10,407 nt of DNA. Origin: CAYHCE01 sp964355015 (GTDB taxonomy: Bacteria; Cyanobacteriota; Cyanobacteriia; PCC-6307; Cyanobiaceae). The notes beneath the pieces were generated by a model. It saw only the letters and a program-made list of their open reading frames with translations. It was not told the DNA's origin and did no database searches. Position numbers and translations under genes: made by a program. The stretch covers positions 1 to 10,407 of the forward strand of contig CAYHCE010000063.1 in NCBI GenBank assembly GCA_964355015.1. The letters run 5' to 3'. Below are positions 1 to 6,340 of this stretch, in pieces (the first letter of the stretch is position 1; each line of letters starts with the position of its first letter).

Positions 1-122
1 TCCACGGTGACCTCCTCGATCGCCTCAAGCTCGTCCATGGCATACAACCCACTGCCGCCGAGAACCCCCAGACGGGCGCGGCTCAGGTCGAGGCCGGTGC
101 TCACAGGAGCGGGGCTGCTCAT
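1..122 (-). CDS. mtnP: S-methyl-5'-thioadenosine phosphorylase, N-terminal part (cut by window edge)
   Basis: Only the first 40 codons are present; the gene continues beyond the left edge. The family cleaves methylthioadenosine, a by-product of polyamine metabolism, with phosphate to adenine and methylthioribose-1-phosphate, the first step of methionine salvage in the cytosol. The visible part begins MSSPAPVSTG and, after about 18 variable residues, shows the strand and phosphate-binding loop LGVLGGSGLYAMDELE (residues 18-33), typical of the N-terminus of MtnP and related purine nucleoside phosphorylases. The start is an ATG (complement of 120-122) with no clear Shine-Dalgarno site. The gene is divergent from the prolyl isomerase. 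The related enzyme 5'-methylthioinosine phosphorylase cannot be excluded from 40 residues, but the cyanobacterial context favours MtnP. Confidence 0.85.
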   Translation of the reverse strand, partial: MSSPAPVSTGLDLSRARLGVLGGSGLYAMDELEAIEEVTV

Positions 123-173
123 GGGCGGAGATGGCCGTGGCAGGGACTGGGATCCGTTCTACCCGAGAGTGGA

Positions 174-179
174 TACAGT
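174..179 (+). promoter_or_regulatory. Possible -10 element for the prolyl isomerase gene
   Basis: TACAGT lies 26 nt upstream of the GTG at 200, a spacing close to that of the other candidate -10 boxes in this window (22-39 nt before the start codon). No convincing -35 box is seen. It sits in the 77-nt gap between the divergent starts of mtnP (122) and the isomerase (200). A TAGAAC on the minus strand (complement of 156-161) could serve mtnP. This is weak evidence from sequence alone. Confidence 0.25.
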
Positions 180-199
180 CCGCCTTTGCCCGAGCCCCT

Positions 200-640
200 G
201 TGACCAAAGCCCTGATGGAGACCGATGCCGGCACCGTGGAGATCGAGCTGTTCGATGCCGACGCTCCCGCCACCGTGGCCAATTTCGTGAAACTGGCCGT
301 AGCCGGTTTCTACGATGGCCTCGCCTTTCACCGCGTCATCGAGGGCTTCATGGCCCAGGGCGGTTGTCCCAACACCCGCGCCGGCGCCAGCGGTGCGGCC
401 GGGACCGGTGGCCCCGGCTACATGATTCCCTGCGAGATCAACAGTCGCAAGCACCAGGCCGGCACCCTGTCGATGGCGCATGCCGGCAAGAACACCGGCG
501 GCAGTCAGTTCTTCCTCTGCCACGACGCCCAGCCCCACCTCGACGGTGTGCACACCGTCTTTGGTCAGGCGGCGAATCTGGACGTGGTGCTGGCCATCAA
601 GAAGGGCACGCGGATCCACAACATCAAGATCAGCGCGTGA
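200..640 (+). CDS. Cyclophilin-type peptidyl-prolyl cis-trans isomerase
   Basis: This 146-residue single-domain cyclophilin would catalyse cis-trans isomerisation of peptide bonds before proline. It has no signal peptide, so it should act in the cytosol. The core motifs are in order: FHRVIEGFMAQGG (residues 43-55; Arg45, Phe50 and Gln53 match the active site), GSQFFL (101-106) and HLDGVHTVFGQ (113-123). The position of the active-site tryptophan of human cyclophilin A is Leu114 here, as in many bacterial forms. I chose the GTG at 200 (MTKALMETDAG) because conserved sequence starts there. An in-frame ATG at 131 would add 23 unconserved residues and leave only 8 nt to the divergent mtnP start. 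An ATG at 215 is also possible. The gene converges on ribBA. Confidence 0.9.
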   Translation: MTKALMETDAGTVEIELFDADAPATVANFVKLAVAGFYDGLAFHRVIEGFMAQGGCPNTRAGASGAAGTGGPGYMIPCEINSRKHQAGTLSMAHAGKNTGGSQFFLCHDAQPHLDGVHTVFGQAANLDVVLAIKKGTRIHNIKISA

Positions 641-643
641 ACC

Positions 644-659
644 AGCGCCGCTGAGCGCT
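644..659 (+). terminator. Short hairpin just after the prolyl isomerase stop codon
   Basis: A perfect 5-bp inverted repeat, AGCGC and GCGCT, with a 6-nt loop starts 4 nt after the isomerase stop and lies between two convergent genes. There is no U-tract on either strand, so it is at best a weak or factor-assisted terminator. Confidence 0.25.
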
Positions 660-673
660 CGGGTCGGGCGCGG

Positions 674-703
674 TCCTCAGAGCCAGTGTCCTCAGACCCA
701 GTG
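674..703. repeat. 15-bp tandem duplication spanning the ribBA stop codon
   Basis: Units 674-688 (TCCTCAGAGCCAGTG) and 689-703 (TCCTCAGACCCAGTG) are directly adjacent and match at 14 of 15 positions. Read on the minus strand, unit 689-703 encodes the last residues of RibBA (HWV) and its TGA, and unit 674-688 repeats this in the same frame as HWL followed by a second TGA. The copy therefore provides an in-frame back-up stop 15 nt downstream. Confidence 0.85.
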
Positions 704-2272
704 AACGAAGGCCCCCGCTCGCAGCGGCAGCCTGGGGTTTCGCTGGCCCAGCTCAGCCAGGGGACGCTGCTGCGGCTCCAGGGTGGCGCTGGGATGGCTG
801 CTGCGCTGGGCGTCGGGGGCCAGCAGCAGGCTGACCGCCCTGGTACCCGGCCAGGCCGCCATCTGGCCCAGAAACGCCACCAGGTCGGCGTCCTGCAGCC
901 CTTGGTCCCCGCGTGGGGCCAGCAACAGGGCCAGCTCCGGCTGGCCCAGCAGGGCCAGCAAGCGGGGATGCTCCTCCCGCTTCAGTTCCAGGCTGTGATG
1001 GAGGGCCCACTCGCGCAACTGGGTCCAGTGCTCGGCCTCGGCAGCCTGCGGCTCCAGTCCATCGCCCCGCCAGGCCAGCACGGCCGTGGGACCGCTGGTG
1101 GCATCCCGATCGGCACCAGGCTGCATCAGGTGCCCCAGCTTCGTCTGCTTCGTCAGCAGGTAGGCGGCGTTGTGCACCCCCGGATCCATGACCAGAGGCA
1201 CCCGATCCTCCACCCGCAATCCGTACCCCCCGAGGCCGGCGATCTTGCGTGGGTTGTTGGTGATCAGGCGCAGGCGGTGCACGCCTAGGTCGCTGAGGAT
1301 CTGGGCGCCCACTCCGTAGTTGCGCAGGTCGGCGCCGAAGCCCAGCCGCTCGTTGGCCTCGACGGTGTCCAGACCCCCGTCCTGGAGGCTGTAGGCCCGC
1401 AGCTTGTTGATCAGGCCGATGCCGCGCCCTTCCTGGCGCAGATACACCACCACACCCTCTCCCGCCGCCTCGATCATGCGCAGGGCTGTCTCCAGCTGGG
1501 GCCGACAGTCGCAGCGGAGCGAGCCGAAGGCATCGCCGGTGAGGCATTCGGAGTGCACCCGCACCAGCACCGACCCGGTGGCAGCTTCGGGATGGCCCTT
1601 GACGATCGCGACGTGTTCGCTGCCATCGAGCTCGTTGCGGTAGCCGATCGCCCGGAAACTGCCGAAGGCACTCGGCATCAGCGCTTCCGCCTGGCGCCGC
1701 ACGAAGCGTTCGGTGTCGAGCCGGTAGCGGATCAGGTCAGCGATGCTGATCAGCCGCAGCCCGTGGCGTCGGGCGTAGGGCCCCAGCTGGGGAAGCCGGG
1801 CCATCGAGCCGTCGGCGTTCTGGATCTCGCAGATCACGCCGGCCGGGTAGAGCCCGGACAGGCGGGCCAGATCCACGGCCGCCTCGGTGTGGCCGGCCCG
1901 CTTGAGCACCCCTCCCTGGCGCGCCCGCAGGGGAAAGATATGGCCCGGCCGGCGCAGATCCGACGGCCGGCTCCGGGGATGGATCGCGACCTGGATGGTA
2001 CGGGCCCGGTCCTCGGCGGAGATGCCGGTGCTGACCCCGTTCTCGGGGCCGGCATCGACGCTGACGGTGAAGGCAGTCTGGTTGCTGTCGGTGTTGCGGT
2101 CGACCATCAGGGGCAGCTCGAGCGCATCGAGGCGCTCCCCTTCCATGGCCAGACAGATCAGGCCACGGGCCTCGGTGGCCATGAAGTTGATCTGCTCGGG
2201 TGTGGCGAACTGGGCCGCGCAGATCAGATCCCCCTCGTTCTCGCGGTTCTCGTCGTCAACGACGACAACCAT
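692..2272 (-). CDS. ribBA: Bifunctional DHBP synthase / GTP cyclohydrolase II (riboflavin biosynthesis); true N-terminus lies upstream
   Basis: The N-terminal half makes 3,4-dihydroxy-2-butanone 4-phosphate from ribulose 5-phosphate; the C-terminal half opens GTP. Both are first steps of riboflavin synthesis. Numbered from the ATG at 2272 (526 residues), the DHBP synthase part shows DDENRENEGD (6-15), TGISAEDR (82-89), RPGHIFPL (108-115) and AGHTEAAVDLARLSG (126-140). The cyclohydrolase part has zinc ligands Cys243, Cys254 and Cys256, RQEGRGIGL (279-287) and ITNNPRKI (337-344). About 140 residues after position 385 form an extension common in cyanobacterial RibBA. The ATG at 2272 is internal to conserved sequence: the same frame continues upstream as FDSIADGLAAIRNGE, matching the first helix of RibB. 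That frame is open for 47 codons up to a TGA (complement of 2414-2416) but holds no ATG, GTG or TTG. Either a non-standard start, a +1 shift from the leader frame at 2346-2417, or a one-base error is involved. Confidence 0.93.
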   Translation of the reverse strand: MVVVVDDENRENEGDLICAAQFATPEQINFMATEARGLICLAMEGERLDALELPLMVDRNTDSNQTAFTVSVDAGPENGVSTGISAEDRARTIQVAIHPRSRPSDLRRPGHIFPLRARQGGVLKRAGHTEAAVDLARLSGLYPAGVICEIQNADGSMARLPQLGPYARRHGLRLISIADLIRYRLDTERFVRRQAEALMPSAFGSFRAIGYRNELDGSEHVAIVKGHPEAATGSVLVRVHSECLTGDAFGSLRCDCRPQLETALRMIEAAGEGVVVYLRQEGRGIGLINKLRAYSLQDGGLDTVEANERLGFGADLRNYGVGAQILSDLGVHRLRLITNNPRKIAGLGGYGLRVEDRVPLVMDPGVHNAAYLLTKQTKLGHLMQPGADRDATSGPTAVLAWRGDGLEPQAAEAEHWTQLREWALHHSLELKREEHPRLLALLGQPELALLLAPRGDQGLQDADLVAFLGQMAAWPGTRAVSLLLAPDAQRSSHPSATLEPQQRPLAELGQRNPRLPLRAGAFVHWV

Positions 2273-2345
2273 TTCGCCGTTGCGGATGGCGGCCAGTCCA
2301 TCGGCGATGGAATCGAAACGGATCCGGCCGGAACCCTCGCTGGCC

Positions 2346-2417
2346 TCACCGCCGCGGGGGAAGGAGGCGATCTGGTCGGAACGGACAGTCAGAGTCGGTG
2401 GAACGACGGAGATTCAT
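2346..2417 (-). other. Leader reading frame upstream of and +1-offset to ribBA (23 codons)
   Basis: An ATG (complement of 2415-2417) preceded by the SD-like stretch GAGGGAGA opens a 23-codon frame that begins MNLRRSTDSD and ends in TGA at 2346-2348. It overlaps the ribBA frame, which is one base further on. Near its end, after a CTT codon, there is a run of five C (plus-strand G at 2356-2360). Skipping one C would join this start to the ribBA frame and give a normal-looking enzyme with a variable N-terminal tail. It may be the real 5' end of ribBA broken by a one-base insertion (in the genome or the assembly), a programmed +1 shift site, or a regulatory leader peptide. No FMN riboswitch pattern was recognised here. 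Confidence 0.4.
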
Positions 2418-2456
2418 TCTCCCTCAGGTCCGACACGGCCGTGAGGAGGAGCCCGG

Positions 2457-2462
2457 TACGAT
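2457..2462 (+). promoter_or_regulatory. Possible -10 element for argC
   Basis: TACGAT, four of six matches to TATAAT, lies 28 nt upstream of the argC ATG, within the gap between argC and the divergent ribBA leader. No clear -35 box is visible. Because its reverse complement is ATCGTA, it could also lie in a shared divergent control region. Confidence 0.3.
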
Positions 2463-2484
2463 CACCTGCTCTCCTTCCGCCGGC

Positions 2485-3561
2485 ATGGTCAGCCCCACAC
2501 CAGCCCAGCGCGTCGCCGTGATCGGCGCCAGCGGCTACGGCGGCCTCCAGACGTTGCGCCTGCTTCAGGAGCATCCCCACTTCGAGGTCACCTATCTGGG
2601 GGGGGAACGCAGCGCCGGCAAGCGCTGGAGCGAGCTGGTTCCCTTCCTCCCCCTGCCGGGCGATCCGCCGGTGCAGGCGCCAGAGCCGCAGGCGATCGCC
2701 GCCACGGCCGACCTGGCCGTTCTCAGCCTGCCCAGTGGCCTGGCCTCGGCCCTGGTGCCCGCGCTGCTTGACCGGGGCGTCAGGGTGGTGGATCTCTCGG
2801 CTGACTACCGCTACCGCTCGCTGAGCCAGTGGAAGGAGGTGTATGCGACGGAAGCCAAGCGTTTTCCACGCAGCGACGAAGCCCTGTGCGAGGAAGCCGT
2901 CTACGGACTGGTGGAGTGGGAGGAGGCCCGCATGGCCAGGGCACGGCTGGTGGCGGCTCCCGGCTGCTTCCCCACCGCCAGCCTTCTGCCGCTGCTGCCG
3001 TTTCTCAAGCAGGGGCTGATCGATCCGGGCGGAATCATCATCGACGCCAAGACCGGCACCTCAGGGGGTGGCCGCGCAGCCAAGGAGCACCTGCTGCTGG
3101 CCGAGGCCGCCGAATCCGTGGCTCCCTACGCAGTGGTGGGCCATCGCCACACCAGTGAGATCGAGCAGGCGGCCAGTCGGGTGGCGGGCCAGTCGATCCA
3201 GCTCCAGTTCACGCCTCATCTGATGCCGATGGTGCGCGGACTGCTGGCCACCGTCTATGGCCGCCTGCGCGATCCAGGCCTCACCGCCGAGGACTGCACC
3301 ACGCTGCTGGAGGCAGCCTACCGCCACAGCCCCTGCGTGGCGGTGCTGCCGGTGGGTACCTACCCCTCCACCAAGTGGGTCCGGCAGACGAACCGTGCCC
3401 TGCTGTCGGTCCAGGTGGATCCACGCACCAGCCAGCTCATCCTGATGTGTGCCGTCGATAACCTGATCAAGGGCCAGGCGGGTCAGGGTGTGCAGTGCCT
3501 CAACCTGATGGCGGGCCTGCCGCCCTGCAGCGGTCTGCCGCTGCTTCCCTTCTATCCCTGA
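2485..3561 (+). CDS. argC: N-acetyl-gamma-glutamyl-phosphate reductase
   Basis: ArgC reduces N-acetylglutamyl phosphate with NADPH to the semialdehyde, the third step of arginine synthesis, in the cytosol. The 358-residue length is normal for the family. The dinucleotide-binding loop is VAVIGASGYGG (residues 10-20), the catalytic cysteine is Cys161 in APGCFPT, and the conserved histidine region is GHRHTSE (219-225). KTGTSGGGR (189-197) and SVQVDP near the C-terminus also fit. The ATG at 2485 was chosen because it lies 8 codons before the nucleotide-binding strand. The frame is open further upstream but is there antisense to ribBA and its leader. The gene is divergent from ribBA and converges on purN with 16 nt between the stop codons. 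No other arg gene is in the window. Confidence 0.97.
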   Translation: MVSPTPAQRVAVIGASGYGGLQTLRLLQEHPHFEVTYLGGERSAGKRWSELVPFLPLPGDPPVQAPEPQAIAATADLAVLSLPSGLASALVPALLDRGVRVVDLSADYRYRSLSQWKEVYATEAKRFPRSDEALCEEAVYGLVEWEEARMARARLVAAPGCFPTASLLPLLPFLKQGLIDPGGIIIDAKTGTSGGGRAAKEHLLLAEAAESVAPYAVVGHRHTSEIEQAASRVAGQSIQLQFTPHLMPMVRGLLATVYGRLRDPGLTAEDCTTLLEAAYRHSPCVAVLPVGTYPSTKWVRQTNRALLSVQVDPRTSQLILMCAVDNLIKGQAGQGVQCLNLMAGLPPCSGLPLLPFYP

Positions 3562-3581
3562 GTGCTGGGCGCAGCGTTCAG
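3558..3581 (+). terminator. 10-bp hairpin containing both the argC and purN stop codons
   Basis: The arms CTGAGTGCTG (3558-3567) and CAGCGTTCAG (3572-3581) pair over all 10 positions, with two central G-U wobbles, around the loop GGCG. The 5' arm holds the argC TGA (3559-3561) and the 3' arm holds the purN stop (complement of 3578-3580). The wobbles become A-C mismatches on the minus strand, so the fold is better in argC mRNA. A second 5-bp hairpin, GGCGG and CCGCC (3581-3585 and 3591-3595), follows at once. There is no U-tract. A terminator or 3'-end-stabilising role between convergent genes is inferred. Confidence 0.5.
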
Positions 3582-4243
3582 GCGGGGTCTCCGCCATGCC
3601 GTTCAGCGGCGAGCGCCACCGCCAGGGGCAGGATCCGGTGCTCCTGGCGGTGGATGCGGGCGGTCAGGGAGGCACGGTCGTCGTTCGGCAGCAACGGCAC
3701 CGCTGCCTGGACCAGGATCGGCCCGTCGTCGACCTCCGGTGTCACCAGGTGGGCTGTGCAGCCCGTCAGGGTCACTCCGGCGGCGAGGGCTTGTCCCACC
3801 GCGTCCAGGCCGCGGAAACTGGGCAGAAGCGATGGATGGATGTTGACCAGCCGCTGGGGGAAGGAGGCGATCAGCAGGGGAGTGACGATCCGCATCCAGC
3901 CCGCCATCACCACCAGATCCACGCCGGCCTGCCGGAAGGAGGCGATCAGAGCGGCGTCCAGGTCCTCTCGCCGGGGGTGCAGACGATGGTCGAGCAGGGT
4001 CCAGGGCACACCCAGCCGTTCAGCGCGTTGCTGGGCGCCACAGTCGGGATTGTTGACCACCAGCAGCTCCACCCGGCCGCGGAGCTGCCCCTGGCGGCAG
4101 GCGGCCACCAGGGCCTCGAAGTTCGAGCCGGAGCCGGAGGACATCACGCCCAGCCTCAGGAAGGGGTGGTGGTGGGGCCAGGGCTGTGGCAACGGCCACT
4201 GGATGGAGTCCTCGGTATCGCTAGGGTCTGAGGAAGTGGGCAT
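3578..4243 (-). CDS. purN: Phosphoribosylglycinamide formyltransferase
   Basis: PurN transfers a formyl group from 10-formyltetrahydrofolate to GAR, the third step of purine synthesis. Numbered from the ATG at 4243 (221 residues), SSGSGSNFEAL (35-45) is the phosphate-binding start of the fold, and the catalytic triad matches Asn134 and His136 in NIHPSLLPSFRG and Asp172 in PEVDDGP. About 30 unconserved residues, rich in Pro, Trp and His, precede the domain. The start is uncertain: in-frame ATGs lie at 4267 (inside ycf35), 4252 (overlapping the ycf35 ATG) and 4243, and a TTG lies at 4192. I took 4243 because it avoids overlap with ycf35. The TTG would give 204 residues, closer to the E. coli size. 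It converges on argC. Confidence 0.95.
   Translation of the reverse strand: MPTSSDPSDTEDSIQWPLPQPWPHHHPFLRLGVMSSGSGSNFEALVAACRQGQLRGRVELLVVNNPDCGAQQRAERLGVPWTLLDHRLHPRREDLDAALIASFRQAGVDLVVMAGWMRIVTPLLIASFPQRLVNIHPSLLPSFRGLDAVGQALAAGVTLTGCTAHLVTPEVDDGPILVQAAVPLLPNDDRASLTARIHRQEHRILPLAVALAAERHGGDPA
4222..4227 (+). promoter_or_regulatory. Possible -10 element for the ycf35 cluster, inside the purN 5' end
   Basis: TAGGGT in the context CGCTAGGGTCTG lies 29 nt upstream of the ycf35 ATG. Similar TAGGTT boxes precede pgi and the alcohol dehydrogenase gene, all close upstream of plus-strand starts. If real, it lies within the purN coding sequence as called, or in its leader if purN starts at the TTG at 4192. 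No -35 box is evident. Confidence 0.3.
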
Positions 4244-4250
4244 CGGCTCC

Positions 4251-4595
4251 ATGTCCCATCTGTCCATCCTGCCAACCGTCGTCCACGATCTGGATCAGCT
4301 GGCCGCTGCGCTGATCGATCTCGGCTGTTCACCGCTGCGGGGTGGGGACCTGGCGGGTTTTGCGGACGAGCGGGTCCGGGTCGACCTGCAGGTTCAGCTG
4401 TCGCCACAGCTGCCGCTGGGCTGGTGTCGCCAGCGGGATGGCTCCCTCGCTCTGGTGGGAGATCTGCAGCGCCTCAGCCGTTCTCGCCACCTGCAGGCTT
4501 TCCTGGGTCGGCTCACCCGGCGCTACGCCGCCCGCATGGCTCTTCAGGAGGCGTCACGGCAGTTGCCGATGGCCTTGATCGACCTCGTGTCCTGA
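4251..4595 (+). CDS. ycf35: Ycf35 / DUF1257 family protein
   Basis: This 114-residue protein begins MSHLSILPTVVHDLDQLAAALIDLG. The opening MSH(L/F)S, followed by a Leu-rich helix ending in LG, is the hallmark of the Ycf35/DUF1257 family, found in cyanobacteria and in plastid genomes of algae. The function is not established. No signal peptide or membrane segment is visible; the middle (RVRVDLQVQL, then WCRQRDGSLALVGD) looks like beta strands and the C-terminus (residues 75-112) is helical and Arg-rich. The ATG at 4251 is the only sensible start; the frame is open far upstream but antisense to purN. It is the first gene of a tight plus-strand cluster, with the M61 peptidase starting 8 nt after its stop. 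The family call is firm, the role unknown. Confidence 0.85.
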   Translation: MSHLSILPTVVHDLDQLAAALIDLGCSPLRGGDLAGFADERVRVDLQVQLSPQLPLGWCRQRDGSLALVGDLQRLSRSRHLQAFLGRLTRRYAARMALQEASRQLPMALIDLVS

Positions 4596-4603
4596 GTTCG
4601 CCG

Positions 4604-6340
4604 GTGGTGGAGATCACACTGGATCTGCGGGCCTCCACCCAGCATCTCGTTCATGCCAGGCTCCGCTGGACCCCGCCTCGCCTCACCACCGGTTTCCGAC
4701 TGCCCTCCTGGACGCCGGGCTCCTATCTGATCCGTGATTACGTCTGCCATCTGGAGGATCTGCAGGTCTGGCAGAACGGCTGCCGGCTGAAGCCTGTCCG
4801 GGTCGACCCGGCCGGCTGGCGCCTGGCGCTCGATCGACTCGACCCGCTGGAGCTGCGAAGCACGTTTCTGGCCACCGAGCTGACCGTGCGCACCTGCCAC
4901 CTGGACGCCGACCACGGCTTCCTGGCCCTGGCGGCCGTGGCGCTCCAGGTGGACGGCGAACGCTGGAGTCCACATCGTCTGCGCCTGGATCTGCCACCCG
5001 GCTGGCAGGCGTTCGTCCCCCTGGTCCAGGAGGACGACGGCAGCTGGAGCGCCGCTGATTTCGACCAACTGGTTGACACGCCCGTGGAGGCCGGTCCCCA
5101 CACCGCCCAGGACTTCCTGGTGGCCGGGGTGCCGCACCGCTGGGTCTGCTGGGACGCGGCCGGGGAGAGGGCACCGGCTCAGGGTGGACTGCAGGGCCGC
5201 TTTCCGGCCCTGCTGGAGGACGTAGCTGCCGTGTGCGAGGCCTGCTGCCGGCTGATGGGGGAGACGGCCCCGGCTGCACCGGACTATCTGATCGTGCTGC
5301 ACCTGCTGGATCGGGGCTACGGCGGCCTCGAGCATGACCGCTCCACCGTGCTGCAGTTCGGCTGGGAGGACCTGGCAAGGCCAGAGGGATATCGCAAGCT
5401 GCTGCAGCTCGTTGCCCATGAGTATCTGCACCAGTGGAACGTGCGCCGGCTCCGGCCCGCTGAACTGACACCGATCGATTACGACCGCCCCACCATCGTG
5501 CCCAGCCTCTGGTTCGCCGAAGGCGTAACCAGCTATCTCGACCAGTTCCTGCCACTGCTGTGCGGCCGGGCCAGCGAGGAGCAGCTCTTCGAGGATATGG
5601 GCGCTGATCTCAGTCGCTACCGGCTCACTCCCGGTCGTCTCCAGGGTCAGAGCCTGCGGCAGAGCAGCCAGGAGGCCTGGGTGAAGCTCTACAGGCGCAA
5701 TGCCTACAGCGACGACAGCCAGATCAGTTACTACCTCAAGGGAGCTGTCATCTCCCTGGTGCTGGACCTGGAACTGCGCCGGTCCGGGTCCTGTCTGGTC
5801 CAGGTTCTCCGCGACCTCTGGCAGCGCCTGGGTCGCTGGGGCCGGGGCTACGGCGAAGCCGACCTGCTGGCGGCCTTCTCCGCCCGCTCGCCACGACTCG
5901 GTCAGCTTCTGCCCTTCTGGCTGGAGGGATTCGACGACCCCGACCTTCCCACCTATCTGGGTGATGTGGGTCTCCTGCTGGTTCCGGAGCCCGCCGACCA
6001 GCCGTTCACGGGCCTGCGTTGCGCCCTGGAGGCAGCCACAGCGGGTCTGCAGATCACCCGGGTGGAGCGGGGCAGTCCCGCTGAACGGGCCGGGTTGGTG
6101 GTCGGGGATGAGCTGCTCGCGCTCGATGGCTGGCGCCTGCGTAAGCCCGAGGACCTGGCCTCCTGTCTGCGGCCGGAGCGGGAGCAGGAGCTCACGATCT
6201 GCCGCCGGGGCTCCCTGCGCAGCCTCTGCCTCACCCCTGCCCCGGCCGGTGTGGAGCACTGGCGCCTGCGGCCCGATCCGGCCGCCACCCAGCAGGCACT
6301 GGAGCGGCGCAGGCAGTGGCTGGCGCTGGAGCCATGCTGA
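4604..6340 (+). CDS. M61 family metallopeptidase (glycyl aminopeptidase type) with C-terminal PDZ domain
   Basis: A 578-residue peptidase predicted to be a zinc aminopeptidase; M61 members such as glycyl aminopeptidase remove N-terminal Gly or Ala. The N-terminal beta domain (about 1-185) includes PSWTPGSYLIRDY. The gluzincin core has YGGLEHDRS (Glu243, His244), the zinc motif HEYLHQWNVRRLRP (His272, Glu273, His276) and the third ligand Glu306 in WFAEGVTSYLD. A PDZ domain covers about 470-545 (VERGSPAERAGLVVGDELLALDG). There is no signal peptide, so it is probably cytosolic. No ATG lies near the domain start; the GTG at 4604 (or 4607) directly precedes VEITLDL, the expected first strand, while the in-frame ATG at 4424 would overlap most of ycf35. 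Its stop overlaps the amidase start, which suggests one transcript and coupled translation. Confidence 0.92.
   Translation: MVEITLDLRASTQHLVHARLRWTPPRLTTGFRLPSWTPGSYLIRDYVCHLEDLQVWQNGCRLKPVRVDPAGWRLALDRLDPLELRSTFLATELTVRTCHLDADHGFLALAAVALQVDGERWSPHRLRLDLPPGWQAFVPLVQEDDGSWSAADFDQLVDTPVEAGPHTAQDFLVAGVPHRWVCWDAAGERAPAQGGLQGRFPALLEDVAAVCEACCRLMGETAPAAPDYLIVLHLLDRGYGGLEHDRSTVLQFGWEDLARPEGYRKLLQLVAHEYLHQWNVRRLRPAELTPIDYDRPTIVPSLWFAEGVTSYLDQFLPLLCGRASEEQLFEDMGADLSRYRLTPGRLQGQSLRQSSQEAWVKLYRRNAYSDDSQISYYLKGAVISLVLDLELRRSGSCLVQVLRDLWQRLGRWGRGYGEADLLAAFSARSPRLGQLLPFWLEGFDDPDLPTYLGDVGLLLVPEPADQPFTGLRCALEAATAGLQITRVERGSPAERAGLVVGDELLALDGWRLRKPEDLASCLRPEREQELTICRRGSLRSLCLTPAPAGVEHWRLRPDPAATQQALERRRQWLALEPC

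Noticed and set aside
2414..2484. An FMN riboswitch controlling ribBA
   Set aside because: The gap upstream of the ribBA leader ATG is about 70 nt and shows none of the multi-stem conserved RFN pattern; too short for the element.
1553..2521. A 322-codon plus-strand frame opposite ribBA that crosses into the argC start
   Set aside because: The translation has no motifs and is fully antisense to well-conserved RibBA sequence; it also overlaps the start of argC.
2345..3870. A 17-bp identical string shared by the ribBA leader region and purN (both contain GATCGCCTCCTTCCCCC on the minus strand)
   Set aside because: In purN it codes conserved-looking IASFPQ, and a near copy occurs a second time in purN as IASFRQ. 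It has no flanking repeat structure and looks like codon-bias coincidence, not a mobile or regulatory element.
4544..6259. A 571-codon open frame on the minus strand opposite the M61 peptidase gene
   Set aside because: It is antisense to a gene with clear catalytic motifs, and its translation is low-complexity (Gln, Gly, Ala, Val, His rich) with no recognisable domain. Long antisense frames are expected where third-position GC is very high.
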